Part shown: in pieces, positions 54,248-64,000 of the stretch
Layout: the number at the start of each line of letters is the position of its first letter
How positions within the stretch are numbered: position 1 is the first letter of the stretch
NCBI GenBank assembly: GCA_033297075.1
Contig: MU858215.1
Coordinates: 1 to 64,000, forward strand
Direction: 5' to 3'
Source: Rhypophila decipiens
Taxonomy: Eukaryota; Ascomycota; Sordariomycetes; Sordariales; Naviculisporaceae
DNA length: 64,000 nt
The notes under the pieces: generated by a model
Told to the model about the DNA's origin: nothing
The model's database searches: none
The model's input: the letters and a program-made list of their open reading frames with translations, nothing else
Position numbers and translations under genes: made by a program

Positions 54248-55162
54248 ATGGCTAGTGAAATAACCAAGAACTCTCTCTTATCAGGCCCCGCATCTCCCAG
54301 CGACGACTCGGGGGCTTTCATACACAGACAAAGATTTGGCCAAAACATGAGTGTCTCGGCGCTTAATCAGGAGACAATCACCACACTGGGACGTAGCTCA
54401 AGTCGCCAACAAGACGCTGGAGTAGATAGCATGAAACCAAGCGCCAACACGAACATAAGAACTACCCTCCCACTATTGCCCTTCCCGGCAAACTCATCCC
54501 GACCGACGATAACAACCCAGCGACTGGTCATCCACCCACTTCGAGAATCAGACCTCCAGTCTTTATACGAAATCCGCTCCCAGCCTGATGTCATGAGGAA
54601 TAGCCCACGCGGTACGCCAGACACTGATGTTTCCGAGTCAAAACGAGTGCTTGGTGGCTACCTTGCTCCCAAGGACGGGGAGACGTTTTACTTTGCCATT
54701 TACCTGAAATCCAAAGATGATGACAAGATGATTGGTCTAGGGGGATGTCATCGTCTTAGTTCAATGTTTGGTTGGCCAGTAGTGGGATATATGATTCGAC
54801 GCGAGTACTGGGGCCTGGGGATGGCAACCGAGTTTCTGACGGCTTGGCTGGGTCTCTGGGGAGAACTGGAGCGAAGGGAGGTGGTTATTGATGTTGATGC
54901 GAGGACTGTCGTCTTGCAGACTCTGCCATCATCTGTCACCTTGGGTTCTGATTCAGAAACGAGTGGTGGAAAGGACAAAGGAGATGAGCTACCAGTACCA
55001 ATTATTCCAGAACAAATCGTCGCATGGGCCTTGGCGGATAACGTTGGCAGTTGGCGGGTCATGGAAAAGGCTGGGTTCGAGCATCTCTTGACTTGGAAGG
55101 AAGCAGACTTGCGGGATCCGAATGTCGACGCTGAGCTCAAGTCTTATCGGTATTTTGTGTGA
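54248..55162 (+). CDS. GNAT N-acetyltransferase (RimJ/RimL type)
   Basis: Single exon, 304 aa from ATG 54248. The first ~85 residues are Ser-rich and probably disordered; later Met codons at 54347 or 54431 are possible starts. The GNAT fold begins at ITTQRLVIHPLRESDLQSLY, with FYFAIYLKSKDDDKMIGLGG as beta strands. GYMIRREYWGLGMATEFLTA is motif A with the acetyl-CoA pyrophosphate-binding R-x-x-x-G-L-G pattern, and ALADNVGSWRVMEKAGF is motif B. An acidic Ser/Gly insert lies between motifs A and B. Such enzymes acetylate protein N-termini, ribosomal proteins or small molecules; target unknown. It stands alone in a gene-poor stretch. Confidence 0.85.
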   Translation: MASEITKNSLLSGPASPSDDSGAFIHRQRFGQNMSVSALNQETITTLGRSSSRQQDAGVDSMKPSANTNIRTTLPLLPFPANSSRPTITTQRLVIHPLRESDLQSLYEIRSQPDVMRNSPRGTPDTDVSESKRVLGGYLAPKDGETFYFAIYLKSKDDDKMIGLGGCHRLSSMFGWPVVGYMIRREYWGLGMATEFLTAWLGLWGELERREVVIDVDARTVVLQTLPSSVTLGSDSETSGGKDKGDELPVPIIPEQIVAWALADNVGSWRVMEKAGFEHLLTWKEADLRDPNVDAELKSYRYFV

Positions 55163-55301
55163 GCGGGGACATGGAAGTGTTGGAATAGTGCTCACGGCAA
55201 TGAATGGTAAGCTCCGTTTTATTTCTTTCTCAACTGCTACTCACTCAAACAAGTTCCCTCTCCAGAGACATATTCTCGACCACCAGAGCTAAGGTTTCTA
55301 T

Positions 55302-56661
55302 TCAGATATAAGGAACCAGACTAGGCAAGACCTTGGTATAAGCCGTACCACTAGGCGGCTCCATGCCATAGATATAGTCCCCCCACCACGGCCCCCCTCC
55401 CCACCATAGCCAACCAGTCCAGACGTCCGAGTTGGCAGCCATGTACGAGAGCATACCCGTCAGAGCACCAATACACTGGGCATTAGCACCCCCAGCCGTC
55501 TCACCAAGGAGACCCTTCTTGTTATTAGCCTTGAGCCAGTTCGTCGCCGCCTGGAGCCGCTCCGTCCCGATGGTGGACGATACACACGCAGTGGAGGTTC
55601 CTGACCCGTCGCTGTCGAGGTACTGGTGCATTTCGTAGATTATCTTGTCTTGGGGGTCTTTGAGGTTGAGGAGCGAGGCGCCGTTGCCCGAGGAGACCTA
55701 TGAATGACAGACACGGAGTTAGATGGGTTGTATTTGGCAGGTAAAGGAGTGTGCGTGGGGACTTGCCCATGTCCAGGCACCGCTCCACGAGTTACCCTCG
55801 ACGAGGATGTACTGTGACGTTGCGCCAGCCGCGCGAATCCCATCAATGGCGGCTTGGTTGAGGTTAAAGACCAGCGTCTGGTCCATGTCGTGGTACTCGT
55901 TGTTGGTGTCCCAGATGACCTTGTCGTTTGTAGGAAAGAGCTTGGCTGTCGTGGTCCACCACGCCTTGAAGCCGGCCACGTCGGTGATGACCTTGTCGTA
56001 GTAGCGGCCTGTGGGATGCTAATGCGTTAGGCTGGCTCTCCAAGACGTGCGATTGTTTGAGTACAGAGACTGACCAAAGTTGTGCGGGTCAATAACCGCG
56101 TACGCCCCTTTGCTTGTGACGTAGTTGACGATCTGTCCTTGTCAGCCAACAAAGTCTGGAGGTGACATCACAAAGATAAAACTCACATCCTGCAGCCCTT
56201 GAGCATATGCCGTGTTGATGCTACCGGTCAACTGGTTGGGAATGAGGCGCTCCCTGTTTCCTTGGTCAATAACCGCCACACTGACTACAGACTGAAGGCG
56301 TATGGTGACTCACATCATGAATGGGATGCGAAAGGTGTTGAATCCTTTGCTCATCAGAGTCTACATGTATGGCAGTATTTTGTTAGTCTCTCTTGAGAAC
56401 ACCGTGACGACGCGCCCAGACTCTTTGACGTACATCAATGGTGGATCGAACTGGCCAAGTGTAGTGCTTGCCCAGTGTCCCAGGGAGGTCTTTGTTGCCA
56501 AACTCGGCGCCGGACTGGTTCACGCCAACAAACTGGAACTTGCTGGCCCGCTTGCCCTTGATAGTCCGGGTCGGTGTCAGATTGCCGTCGGCTTGGCTGG
56601 CCGGGGCTGCCAAGGCCGCAGTCACGGCGACGCTGCCGATAAGAACGTCCAAGAACCGCAT
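55302..56661 (-). CDS. secreted GH5 (subfamily 5) endo-beta-1,4-glucanase
   Basis: Six minus-strand exons: 56661-56434, 56360-56314, 56253-56187, 56132-56075, 56008-55767, 55697-55302, giving 345 aa. Introns of 53-73 nt are canonical except the fifth, a GC-AG intron (GCAAGT...CATAG). Signal peptide [18 protein letters not shown], then a KGKR site that may be cleaved. GH5_5 landmarks: [23 protein letters not shown] (Arg), [20 protein letters not shown] with the acid/base Glu near residue 171, [14 protein letters not shown], and LLGETAGG with the nucleophile Glu near 280. No cellulose-binding module. All catalytic residues present, so an active secreted cellulase is expected. The promoter side is the gap at 56662-57520. 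Confidence 0.92.
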
Positions 56662-57520
56662 CGTGAAAATGTGTCAATGACCTCTCTCTCAGACTTTGGC
56701 GTTTGATCTCAGATTGAGAGCTGGCGTTCAGCATGTGGACTGCTCTCACTTTATAACTCCATCTCGGCGTTTGTTTTTGGGCGTGTTGGTCTCCATTGTG
56801 GAAAACTGTGAAGTTGTTGATGAGGGTTAACGGCGCGGAGATGCTTGCTCCGCCCACCCCCGGAGGAACCATATATTAGTGAACGCGGCTATAAGCGCCG
56901 CTCATTCGCTTTTCCTCTCTCGTAGTGTGTCTTTTCCTGCTGTGAATGCGGATCTGAGCCTCACTTTCGAGCGCCGCACGCCATGTCATATGTCAGTATC
57001 CCGAAGACGTGGAGAAAGGCACGGCGACTTGTCGGCCAGATATATTAAAGGTGAGGGGACGGGCGGCAGGGGCCTGCCCGCCCGAAATCAGGGCCGTGGG
57101 TCTGCTCACCAGATTTGTTTCAGGCTATTCGTCTTCTCATTCGGGGCCTTTATTTTCTCCGAAACCATCATGTAGATACGAGGGTGAAAGCTCCTGTGGT
57201 GATCATCATGGTTGCTAGAACTAAGAACTGTTGAGACTTACAGGACCAGCCCGTGTTCCCCAAATGATTCCCCTGGGGCATCCCCTCCCCCGGATCCAGT
57301 CCAACCGGTCGGAGACGGCCCTTCCGCCCCCCATACGTCAGCCGAAAATCCGGGGAAAGGAAATATGCCGTGACATGAGCTGGGTATCGAAGTTCTCAAG
57401 GGAACGCATTACACGTAATTTGAACTAACGTGTATGGAAGTGGCACTTAATTGCTATAGAGCAGACAAGGTTTACATCCGACATCATATCTAAGCTCACT
57501 CCATCTGACAAGAGTCAACA
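56662..57520. other. intergenic region upstream of the cellulase
   Basis: About 860 bases with no supported gene; it should hold the GH5 promoter. Confidence 0.5.
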
Positions 57521-57592
57521 GGACGACTAGCTCAGGGGTAGAGCAAGCGGCTGCAGTCCGGTAGGTCACGTGTTCAAATCACGTCTGGTCCT
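57521..57592 (+). tRNA. tRNA-Cys (GCA)-like gene
   Basis: A 72-base cloverleaf: D arm GCTC AGGGGTA GAGC, anticodon loop CTGCAGT with GCA, variable loop AGGTC, and a perfect T arm ACGTG TTCAAAT CACGT. The acceptor (GGACGAC with CTGGTCC) has two mismatches and the anticodon stem one (G-G). A TTTT pol III stop follows at 57607-57610. No intron. Either a divergent functional gene or a tRNA pseudogene. Confidence 0.7.
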
Positions 57593-58258
57593 TTCCTTTC
57601 ACTTACTTTTCATAAATGTGTCGTTCTTTTTGAACATACTGCCTAAAGTGAATTGGGTCTTTAAAGGTTTCGGTTTCCTTTTTCTTCCTTTTGTATAGGG
57701 AAAGGGTCTTGTGATTCTTTGGCGGTCAGTTGCATATCACTTGGTAAGCATGTTGCAGTTGTATACTGTTTAGATATGGAAATGGGATTTCTTTATTGAC
57801 TTTCAAAGTCACTGCAGGGATTACTCATCGACTAACTTTTTACATCAGACTTTTTCTTTTTCCCCTTTTTTTCCACATTTTTTGCATTTCCTCTTCCTCT
57901 AAGCTCTGTGGGTTTTAGGACTTGAGATCAGTCTTTGAGAACTGCTTCTCGGTTGCCAGAGTTAGGGGCGATTTAAGTTGGACCTTTATTCCTTCCTGCT
58001 GGAGCAAGGTGGGCATGTGACAAATGCAGATGACTCTTTCTTGATCGAGTTCGAAATTAGGAAGTTACAGATTGGCGAGTTGTGACATCGGTGACGGATC
58101 TCACATCAGGGACAGGAACTTGGAACTGAACATATACATGAAGCGTTATCCTGACCGCATCCATTGATTTCACATGTAGAGAAAGGAACAGGAACTAAGC
58201 AATTTAAATATATTTGACTGTCTTTGACTGGATTGCCTGTATAATGTCAGATGCCCAG
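57593..58258. other. gap after the tRNA
   Basis: AT- and pyrimidine-rich sequence with long T/C runs near 57840-57900; no gene seen. Confidence 0.5.
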
Positions 58259-60398
58259 CTAGCCCCAGCAATAACTGGCCGTACTGACTGGATTGACTGG
58301 ATTGACTGGCTTGACTGGCCATATTGCCTGGGCTTGACTGTCTGTCCCGGCCTTCGTGGCTGTCCTGGCTTCCGGGGGTTGATTTTCTTGATTGGCATAG
58401 AAATGGGGGCCTGCGTGTCGCTGGCCCAGTCCATTAATTGCCATTCTGTTAGAGGACATCGTAGTAGTCTGCTGTATTGCAACTGCGCCCTTATCCGCTC
58501 TGGGAAGGCATCCAGCGGGCACGAATTGACTCTCCTTGTGCAAAGCCGTCCTAAACCTCTCGGCGTCTGAGTCCTCGCTACTAGTAGTATCACACCCAGA
58601 GTCCTCAACCAACCTCTTGGTTGGAGAATGATCTAACTTTTCCCATTCTTGGTTCGACCTCGTGTTGCCAACATGAATCGATTCCGGGGTTGCCGGACAA
58701 TCCTGATCCAATTTCTCCTCCACACCTCTCACGTCAATCTTTTGTACGCCACTCGCAATGACTGCGACCTCGCCATCACTGTCCGACATCATTTCGTGAG
58801 GTTCCTCTTCCGTCTTGTTGTTAATGATGTCGATCTCCACTGCCTCCGCTGTTGCTGTTTGCTCTGCTGGCTTTCCCCCCCATAGCCTGTGTTTCCTTCA
58901 ATAGAGGTACTACGACCGTTGCAGTTGCAGGTGCCACTACTTCCACAGCAAGTGGTACCATCAATGTCCCCAGCGGTCCTTGACCAGCAGTCGAATCCGA
59001 GTCAAAGGTGATGTGTACCCAGCTATCAAGCACAGTTGCTTTCTTTACCTTCTCCAATCCAAAAGTATTCCCTTCTGCTTCATTCCGTGGCAAATTTGAA
59101 AACGAAGTCTCGGGCCTAAACCGCGACGGAGCAAGCCTCGTAGTACGGCTCAACATGTCAACCCACTCGTTCCCGGGGACGTCGCTATGTCCGGGGGTCC
59201 ATTGGATTTTGATCTCGGCACCTAGTTCGCGAAGAATCTTCATTTTACTCTTTGCTTGGTGGACAATACTACGTGTGTTTGCCTCTCGGGACACCCAGTA
59301 CTCGCTGTTTGTACGTTCGGCGTCGGTGGTCACGTTGAATCCTGTGAGGTCCCACATTGCTGGCTTGGAATCGGTCAAGATTGTGATTGTTTTTGCTGTT
59401 GGTGTCGGGGTATATGGCGGGTTTAATCCTTGTGACATAGCCTCCCTTTGGGCAATTTGGGCCTCGTGTCGGAGGATCTCAACTCCTCGCTCGAGGGCAA
59501 ACAAGATGCCGAGTAGTTCCGCCTGCTGGAAGTGTTGGAGTCCAGCGATTTGCCAGGATGCTACGCCAGTAGGCTTCCAACGTTGACCTGCGGAATACAT
59601 GGCGCGACAGTAACTGGGAGACGGCCAGGATCCCACTGCTTTGGTGGAGCCTGCAAAGATGGAGCAAAACCTTTTGGAGGATGAAGAAACAGTCCAGGCA
59701 ATGGCCACGCCTGACCTCCACTCGGCAGGGTTTGCTTGCATCCTGTCCCACTCGTTGATGCACTGGTCGGGGTCGGTCGACTTGGTGGTTCCTCTGGCGG
59801 AGGCGTCGGTGAAAAACACAACGTCGACGAATGAGCTGGGCCTTGGGACCACGCGCTGGTTCTGGGTACAGAGCCCGATAGCCTGGTCCCGGGCTCGGGT
59901 TGTGTCAAAGTGAATCAACTCTGCGAGGGCAGACCCGTCTTCGGCCAAGACAGTGTTGACGATGTGTTTTTGAGACTTGTGTTTTTTGTGAGGTGGTTGG
60001 CTCGTCTCCGAGCGCCCAAAGCACGCTTCATGCTTCCGCTTCCTTTCCCGGCCGCGGCGTCTCTCTTCGTAAAACCTGTTCCTCCCGGACTGAGGTATTG
60101 AGTTACTGCGGATAAGTAAAGAAGAAACCGGTGCCTGGGTCTGATATGACGGTGAATAGTGGGACTGCAGAGCCCGGTGTTCACCAGTTTCCGTCGTGGT
60201 CGGGTATTGGGGCCCAGAGGGCAGGTATGGCAATGAATAGTTGGACGGCGGAGCCCACGGTTCACCGGTGTACGTCATGGTTAGGTAATGGGGCCAAGAG
60301 GGAAAATAGTATCTTCCATTCTGCGGGTCAAGTCGAAGTGATTCCTGCCGAAAAGCCTCCTCGGATTGTTCCGCCGTGGGAAATTCAGAGAGCCACAT
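58259..60398 (-). CDS. RNase H-domain protein, frameshifted at a G7 run
   Basis: From ATG 60398 the frame encodes 525 aa to a stop at 58821. The N-terminus has a 27-residue tandem repeat (DNA period 81 bases; SWPHYLTMTYTGEPWAPPSN and SGPQYPTTTETGEHRALQSH) and a basic RRRGRERKRKHE region. The RNase H fold follows with all four acidic positions: VFFTDASARG, QQAELLGILFALE, ITILTDSKPAMWD, and QWTPGHSDVPGNEWVD. This type resembles RNase H of LINE-like retroelements more than cellular RNase H1. After a run of seven C on the plus strand (58875-58881), the frame gives an unnatural tail; the next frame, reached if one base were missing, continues KPAEQTATAEAVEIDIINN and another ~190 residues (acidic, Ser-rich) to 58259. 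So the gene is probably longer, with a homopolymer frameshift or error. Confidence 0.68.
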
Positions 60399-61517
60399 CT
60401 TGCCTCTGGGAGATGAGAGTCGAATGAAATGATATCTGGAATAAACAGAGTGCTGATAGAACACGAGGACGTTCCAATGATGGTTTTTCTTTGAGTTCCT
60501 TTTCTTTGGTGATGAGATAGGTAGAATTGCCGGTGAAGTTTTCAAGGAACAGAGAGAAGAGAATAAGGGCGAGAGAAGCATTTAAATACATGTGAAATTT
60601 GACCTCTGACTGGAGCGTGCAAAGTCTCCTTCCTACCAGAAAGGTTTGTTGGGCTTGAACACTATCGAGAAGCTCAAACTTGTTCTCTGCATAACTCAAA
60701 CGCGCCAATGGCAAGTGACTCGCCCGGGCAGCTGTTGAAACCTTGGTATAAACCTTTTCCCTCGCTCCTCTGAGACTTCAGGTCCCCGGAGAATTGCCAT
60801 CCTCTCGACTTTGAAGGTTGTGGTCAAATGTGGTGCCGTATCCTAACAGGAATTTCAACATCCTGCACGTGAGTAGTCCCCATGGCAGTTTGGGTTCACC
60901 GAGGTTTCTGAAACGGCAAAAGGGAGAGAGGGAATGGACACCTCTGATATCAGTGTGGGTCTTGTGGATGATGGGTCTTGTGCAAATGAAGTAGCCTTCC
61001 AGTTTCTGACATGACACGTACTTTGTTCTGTTCATCTCCACTCTAGGCAACCCTCGAAGGTGGAAGTTGGAATTCCTTTATATCCGCCAAGTGGGGATCT
61101 AGGCATATCCGAAAAGTCAAAAATTAAGCTTTCCTCGAGGGCACATAGATAAAAGAAAGAACCACAGAACATCCAAAAGAATTTCTCTTTATCCCGCGAT
61201 TGGTTCAAACATAAGAATGGCCCCCAAATACCCGGAAAACCAATTACAGGATGTGCTCTTGACGGTTCTGGATAGTTCCAGCTGCCTTCCGCTGCGGAGG
61301 ACCCCGTTCAGCATTGGAAGATCGGGCCAACGGTAAAAAACCCCCCCACCTCGCCCACGAAAGCCAAACAACGGCTTTCTCACGACCGAGAAGAAGCCAT
61401 CTGCAACTGGACGATGAGTGCGTCTATGTGGGTTTCGCGGCCTCTCTTTATTATCTGATCGAGCTGGCCGCTTGTCCACTCTGCGTTTGCATTACAGGGC
61501 AGGGCTCCTAACAAAGT

Positions 61518-61555
61518 AAAGTAAGGCAAGGCAGGCAGTCACCTTGCCTTACTTT
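61518..61555. repeat. perfect 14-bp inverted repeat
   Basis: AAAGTAAGGCAAGG and its exact reverse complement CCTTGCCTTACTTT flank a 10-base loop. It could be a hairpin terminator-like structure, a transposon footprint or a protein site; no neighbour explains it. Confidence 0.8.
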
Positions 61556-61638
61556 GAAGATTTCCCAGCCAACCTTGCTTTGATCAAGGCATACAATTCA
61601 ATGCCCTGGCTTATCTTGGATTCATGATCTGCCATATA

Positions 61639-61694
61639 TAACCCTAACCCTAGATACAAGTACCATAAGGGTTAAGGTCAGGTTTAGGGTTATG
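61639..61694. repeat. inverted telomere-like motifs
   Basis: TAACCCTAACCCTAG (61639-61653) faces TTTAGGGTTATG (61683-61694), with another AAGGGTTAAGG between. The fungal telomere unit is TTAGGG. Similar short tracts lie at 26471-26486 and 35491-35503. Confidence 0.7.
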
Positions 61695-61987
61695 TACGAG
61701 GGATCAAGGGACCAAGGTTTCCAAGGCAAGGGGAGGTGAATCCACCCACTGTGGAAAAGTCACCAACCGCGGAAGGAAGTAAACAACAATAAAGTCCTGT
61801 TGACTGGCCAATTAGCAGTAAGGTTGATGAAGCTATTCGCAAGAGGAAGGCGCCATCGAAGCTGTCATGACTGCCGTACGTAGGCTGGCTTGCCCTGCCC
61901 GCTCCACCCAGTCGGCCAGTATAAATCGACGTCGTTGTCTTCGTCGTTCCGCTTCTTCAACCAACACTACAAATTCGTCAATTCTAA

Positions 61988-62020
61988 CCACCAACACCAA
62001 CACCAACACCAACACGACTT
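61988..62020 (+). repeat. (ACCAAC)n microsatellite
   Basis: Five to six copies of a CCAACA/ACCAAC hexamer in an otherwise non-coding stretch. Confidence 0.8.
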
Positions 62021-62224
62021 CAACGTAAGTCGGCCAGCCATTAGTCTGAATTGAACTTAACTAACTGCCGCAATTGAGCCGCCTTCAAGCCGACAATCCG
62101 TTCGAGCCAACGATGCCAATCCGCTCGAGCCCACTGCCTTTGAGCCGACGATGCCTTTGAGCCGACAATGCCTTTGAGCCGACGACGAGAATGCCTTCAA
62201 TTGAGCCGATGACGACGATGCCTT

Positions 62225-62297
62225 CAATTTATCGACGACGATGACGACGACGACGATGACGACGACGACGATGACGACGACGACGACGACGACAATG
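62225..62297 (+). repeat. (GAC/GAT)n microsatellite
   Basis: About 24 trinucleotides, mainly GAC with interspersed GAT. It is preceded by imperfect copies of a GAGCCGACGATGCCTTT unit from about 62100. Confidence 0.85.
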
Positions 62298-62882
62298 AAA
62301 TTCGAGCTTGGTAGTTGGATTGGATTGGGCTGGGCTGGTGGAAGCTAATAAAGTTCAAGTTAAGGTTCGGCCTAGAGGAGATCTAGCCAATCAGAGGCTG
62401 TATTTTTGTTTACTTTGACAGTTCAGTATTCTTCCACGGTGGTTTGTTTACTACAGTGGAGCCAAAATACTGTATTTTCATTGAGGGCACGGTTCAGCCT
62501 CCTCCACGGTTTTAGCCCCCTATAATGCCCCTGCAATGTTTTCATCAACCACCGAGCTGCTGAATACGAGGATGCTTTTCGCCAGGCGTCTGTCATTTGT
62601 TCGGTTTGATCAACGACTCGGCCTCAAATGCATCGACAGTCTGGATTGTAACTGTCATACTTTAGTGTGCGAATTGACTCGCGCAAGTTCACAAAGACAT
62701 CGACAGTGGAGGGAGGGGAGGACATTGTCCGAACTGATCATGAGAAAAGGGGCTAGGCTGGGATGAGGTGCATTGTCCCTTGCGGTCCAGCCAGACAAAG
62801 ACCCAGGCTCCGATCAACTGGTCGTTCGTCTGGCCAGGATATCGAGCGAATATAAACATCATCCGAGTTTCAAGATGGGTGA

Positions 62883-63806
62883 CTAATAGGCCGCTGTCCT
62901 CTTGTCCTCCTCAGCTCTCGACACCTGCTGCAAATCCTGCTGCGCCGACGCAGACCCATACCCTGTATCAATAACCTTCGTCTCGCCAGTCATGAGCACC
63001 GAAGGATCAAACACACTGAAGATGGCGATGGCCACCACCATGCACACGGCATCAAGCCCGATAAAGAAGCCTTCGGTATGCATCAGATAGCCGTCCCACC
63101 CTTGCAGCAGCTCGATGGTGCGGTAGATGCACCGAATGAAGACGGCCGTGACCGAGATGCACGTCGCGCAAATGACCAGGTTTTGACCCCTTGCGAGCTC
63201 GATGCGGCGCGTGCGCCAAATAAACACGCCAAAGAGAAGAGTGAAGACGGTGACGCACACAAGCTGGAAAATGATGCCTCCGACCATCATTTTGGCACCA
63301 GGCTGCGGGTCTTTGCCGCTGTTTGTCGCGGCCGACGCCAGTGCGGCACCACCGGCCTGGATCAGCAGCGACACTACGTCGGCGATGCAGAAGATCCAGA
63401 GATAGAGCTTCGGCCCGATGAGGCTGTATTTTGGCCCGACCTCCTTGATCAAGTAGCCCAAGCAGACGTAAATGCCGGCGGCGATGAAGATGGGCGCGAC
63501 GACGAGGGTGGTGATTTGCATGAGGAAGGCGATCTTGTTGTACGGGCACTTGGACGACCATGCGCGGCCGACCCAGCCGACCAGCTCGATCAGGCACGAT
63601 ATGGCCAAAAGGTACGACGACCAGCGGCGCTTTTGGACGGAGCGGACGAGATGGCCGACGCCGAGGATGGCGAACAGGGTGGAGAAGGCGATGCCGGCCC
63701 CGAGGCTCGGCGTGTACCCGTACGCATTCCGGAGGCCGGGCACGAGGGCTTTGCACCCGTTGAGGAGGTCGCCTCGGGCGTAGCTAGTAAGCGAGTCGTT
63801 GTTCAT
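62883..63806 (-). CDS. RTA1-like seven-TM protein
   Basis: Single exon, 307 aa from ATG 63806. Seven hydrophobic segments: GAGIAFSTLFAILGVGHLV, YLLAISCLIELVGWVGRAW, IAFLMQITTLVVAPIFIAAG, LYLWIFCIADVVSLLIQAGG, MVGGIIFQLVCVTVFTLLFG, LVICATCISVTAVFIRCIYR and FFIGLDAVCMVVAIAIFSVF. The motifs ELVGWVGR, APIFIAAGIY, D-V-x-S-L-x-x-Q-x-x-G and FIRCIYRTIELLQGWDGYL are characteristic of the RTA1 family (Rta1, Rsb1, Pug1). These fungal plasma-membrane proteins are linked to sphingoid-base efflux and toxicant resistance. The last 35 residues are a Gln/Ser-rich cytoplasmic tail. Specific ligand unknown; family call strong. Confidence 0.93.
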   Translation of the reverse strand: MNNDSLTSYARGDLLNGCKALVPGLRNAYGYTPSLGAGIAFSTLFAILGVGHLVRSVQKRRWSSYLLAISCLIELVGWVGRAWSSKCPYNKIAFLMQITTLVVAPIFIAAGIYVCLGYLIKEVGPKYSLIGPKLYLWIFCIADVVSLLIQAGGAALASAATNSGKDPQPGAKMMVGGIIFQLVCVTVFTLLFGVFIWRTRRIELARGQNLVICATCISVTAVFIRCIYRTIELLQGWDGYLMHTEGFFIGLDAVCMVVAIAIFSVFDPSVLMTGETKVIDTGYGSASAQQDLQQVSRAEEDKRTAAY

Positions 63807-64000
63807 TTCGGCGAGAGGATGGAGAGCAAGTCGGTGTCAGTTGGGACATGGAACTATTGAGAGAGTGCAGGAGAAAATAAGACTAGAGCGGAGAAGGGGG
63901 GGACAACAAGGCTCGATGGTTGGGGACAAGGTAGGTAAGCCGGCCAGCAAACAGAATGGGCAAGGGTTGAGGTGCACTGGAATTAATTAGTGCGTGTTAC
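63807..64000. other. upstream of the RTA1-like gene
   Basis: Promoter side of the RTA1 gene to the window end; no other gene seen. Confidence 0.5.

Larger units (their letters stand above)
60399..62882. other. long gene-poor region with repeats
   Basis: About 2.5 kb without a supported gene. It contains a perfect hairpin (61518-61555), telomere-like motifs (61639-61694) and two microsatellites (61988-62020, 62225-62297). Confidence 0.5.

Noticed and set aside
53683..54255. 190-codon frame before the GNAT gene
   Set aside because: No start context, domain or codon bias; the region is AT-rich and repeat-like.
62225..62297. Poly-Asp coding tract
   Set aside because: No long open frame surrounds the GAC/GAT run; it is a microsatellite.
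63078..63860. 260-codon plus-strand frame
   Set aside because: Antisense shadow of the RTA1-like gene.

Overview
The window looks like nuclear DNA of a filamentous ascomycete, most likely a Sordariomycete; the order (possibly Hypocreales or Glomerellales) is a guess. The signs are short introns (about 50-80 nt, GTANGT donors, CTAAC/CTGAC-like branch sites, CAG/TAG acceptors) and fungus-specific families: HET domain, 2EXR, RTA1, CFEM, fungal CorA-like, a KRE9-like ectodomain, GH43 and GH5 secreted enzymes, and GMC oxidases. There is no operon structure. Genes are monocistronic on both strands with AT-richer gaps of 0.3-2.6 kb.

Layout: 0-16.9 kb holds a broken HET gene, a CorA-like membrane protein, a secreted GH43, a mucin-like secreted protein, a hypothetical protein, a 2EXR protein, an MFS transporter and an SDR. 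17-25 kb is an accessory, decaying stretch: a coiled-coil frame with three in-frame stops, a degenerate minisatellite, a single-pass surface protein with a ruined neighbouring paralogue, a TDP2-like phosphodiesterase and a second broken HET gene. 26.8-33 kb holds a large unknown protein with an unresolved 5' end, a CFEM membrane protein, a multi-pass membrane protein cut by one in-frame TGA, a TIR-bounded element with a minisatellite, and a small broken gene. 33-47 kb is rich in oxidoreductases: a flavin halogenase-like enzyme with a C-terminal CxxC/CxxC tail, an SDR, a KstD-like flavoprotein and a secreted GMC oxidase. Between them lie a KRE9-like surface protein and an Ap4A phosphorylase. 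48-64 kb has a GT31-like Golgi transferase, a second TIR/minisatellite element beside a gene remnant, a GNAT, a GH5_5 endoglucanase with a GC-AG intron, a tRNA-Cys-like gene, an RNase H-domain gene broken at a G7 run, telomere-like motifs and microsatellites, and an RTA1 protein.

Functionally, many products act at the cell surface or in the secretome (GH43, GH5, GMC, mucin-like, CFEM, KRE9-like and two TM surface proteins, one of them dead). I see no complete biosynthetic cluster, although the flavoenzymes and SDRs at 33-47 kb would be typical tailoring enzymes.

Two patterns stand out. First, three different minisatellite arrays sit inside short terminal-inverted-repeat elements, and one element also occurs in a nearly array-less form. 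Second, four otherwise open reading frames are interrupted by in-frame stop codons (seven in all). In three of them no indel is needed; the fourth, the HET gene at 324-2727, also has a frameshift. This may be pseudogenisation, strain-specific nonsense mutation, or, for the TAG cases, a substrate for sexual-stage A-to-I mRNA editing. Gene models, introns and starts were derived by hand from sequence alone; family names rest on recognised motifs, not on database searches.
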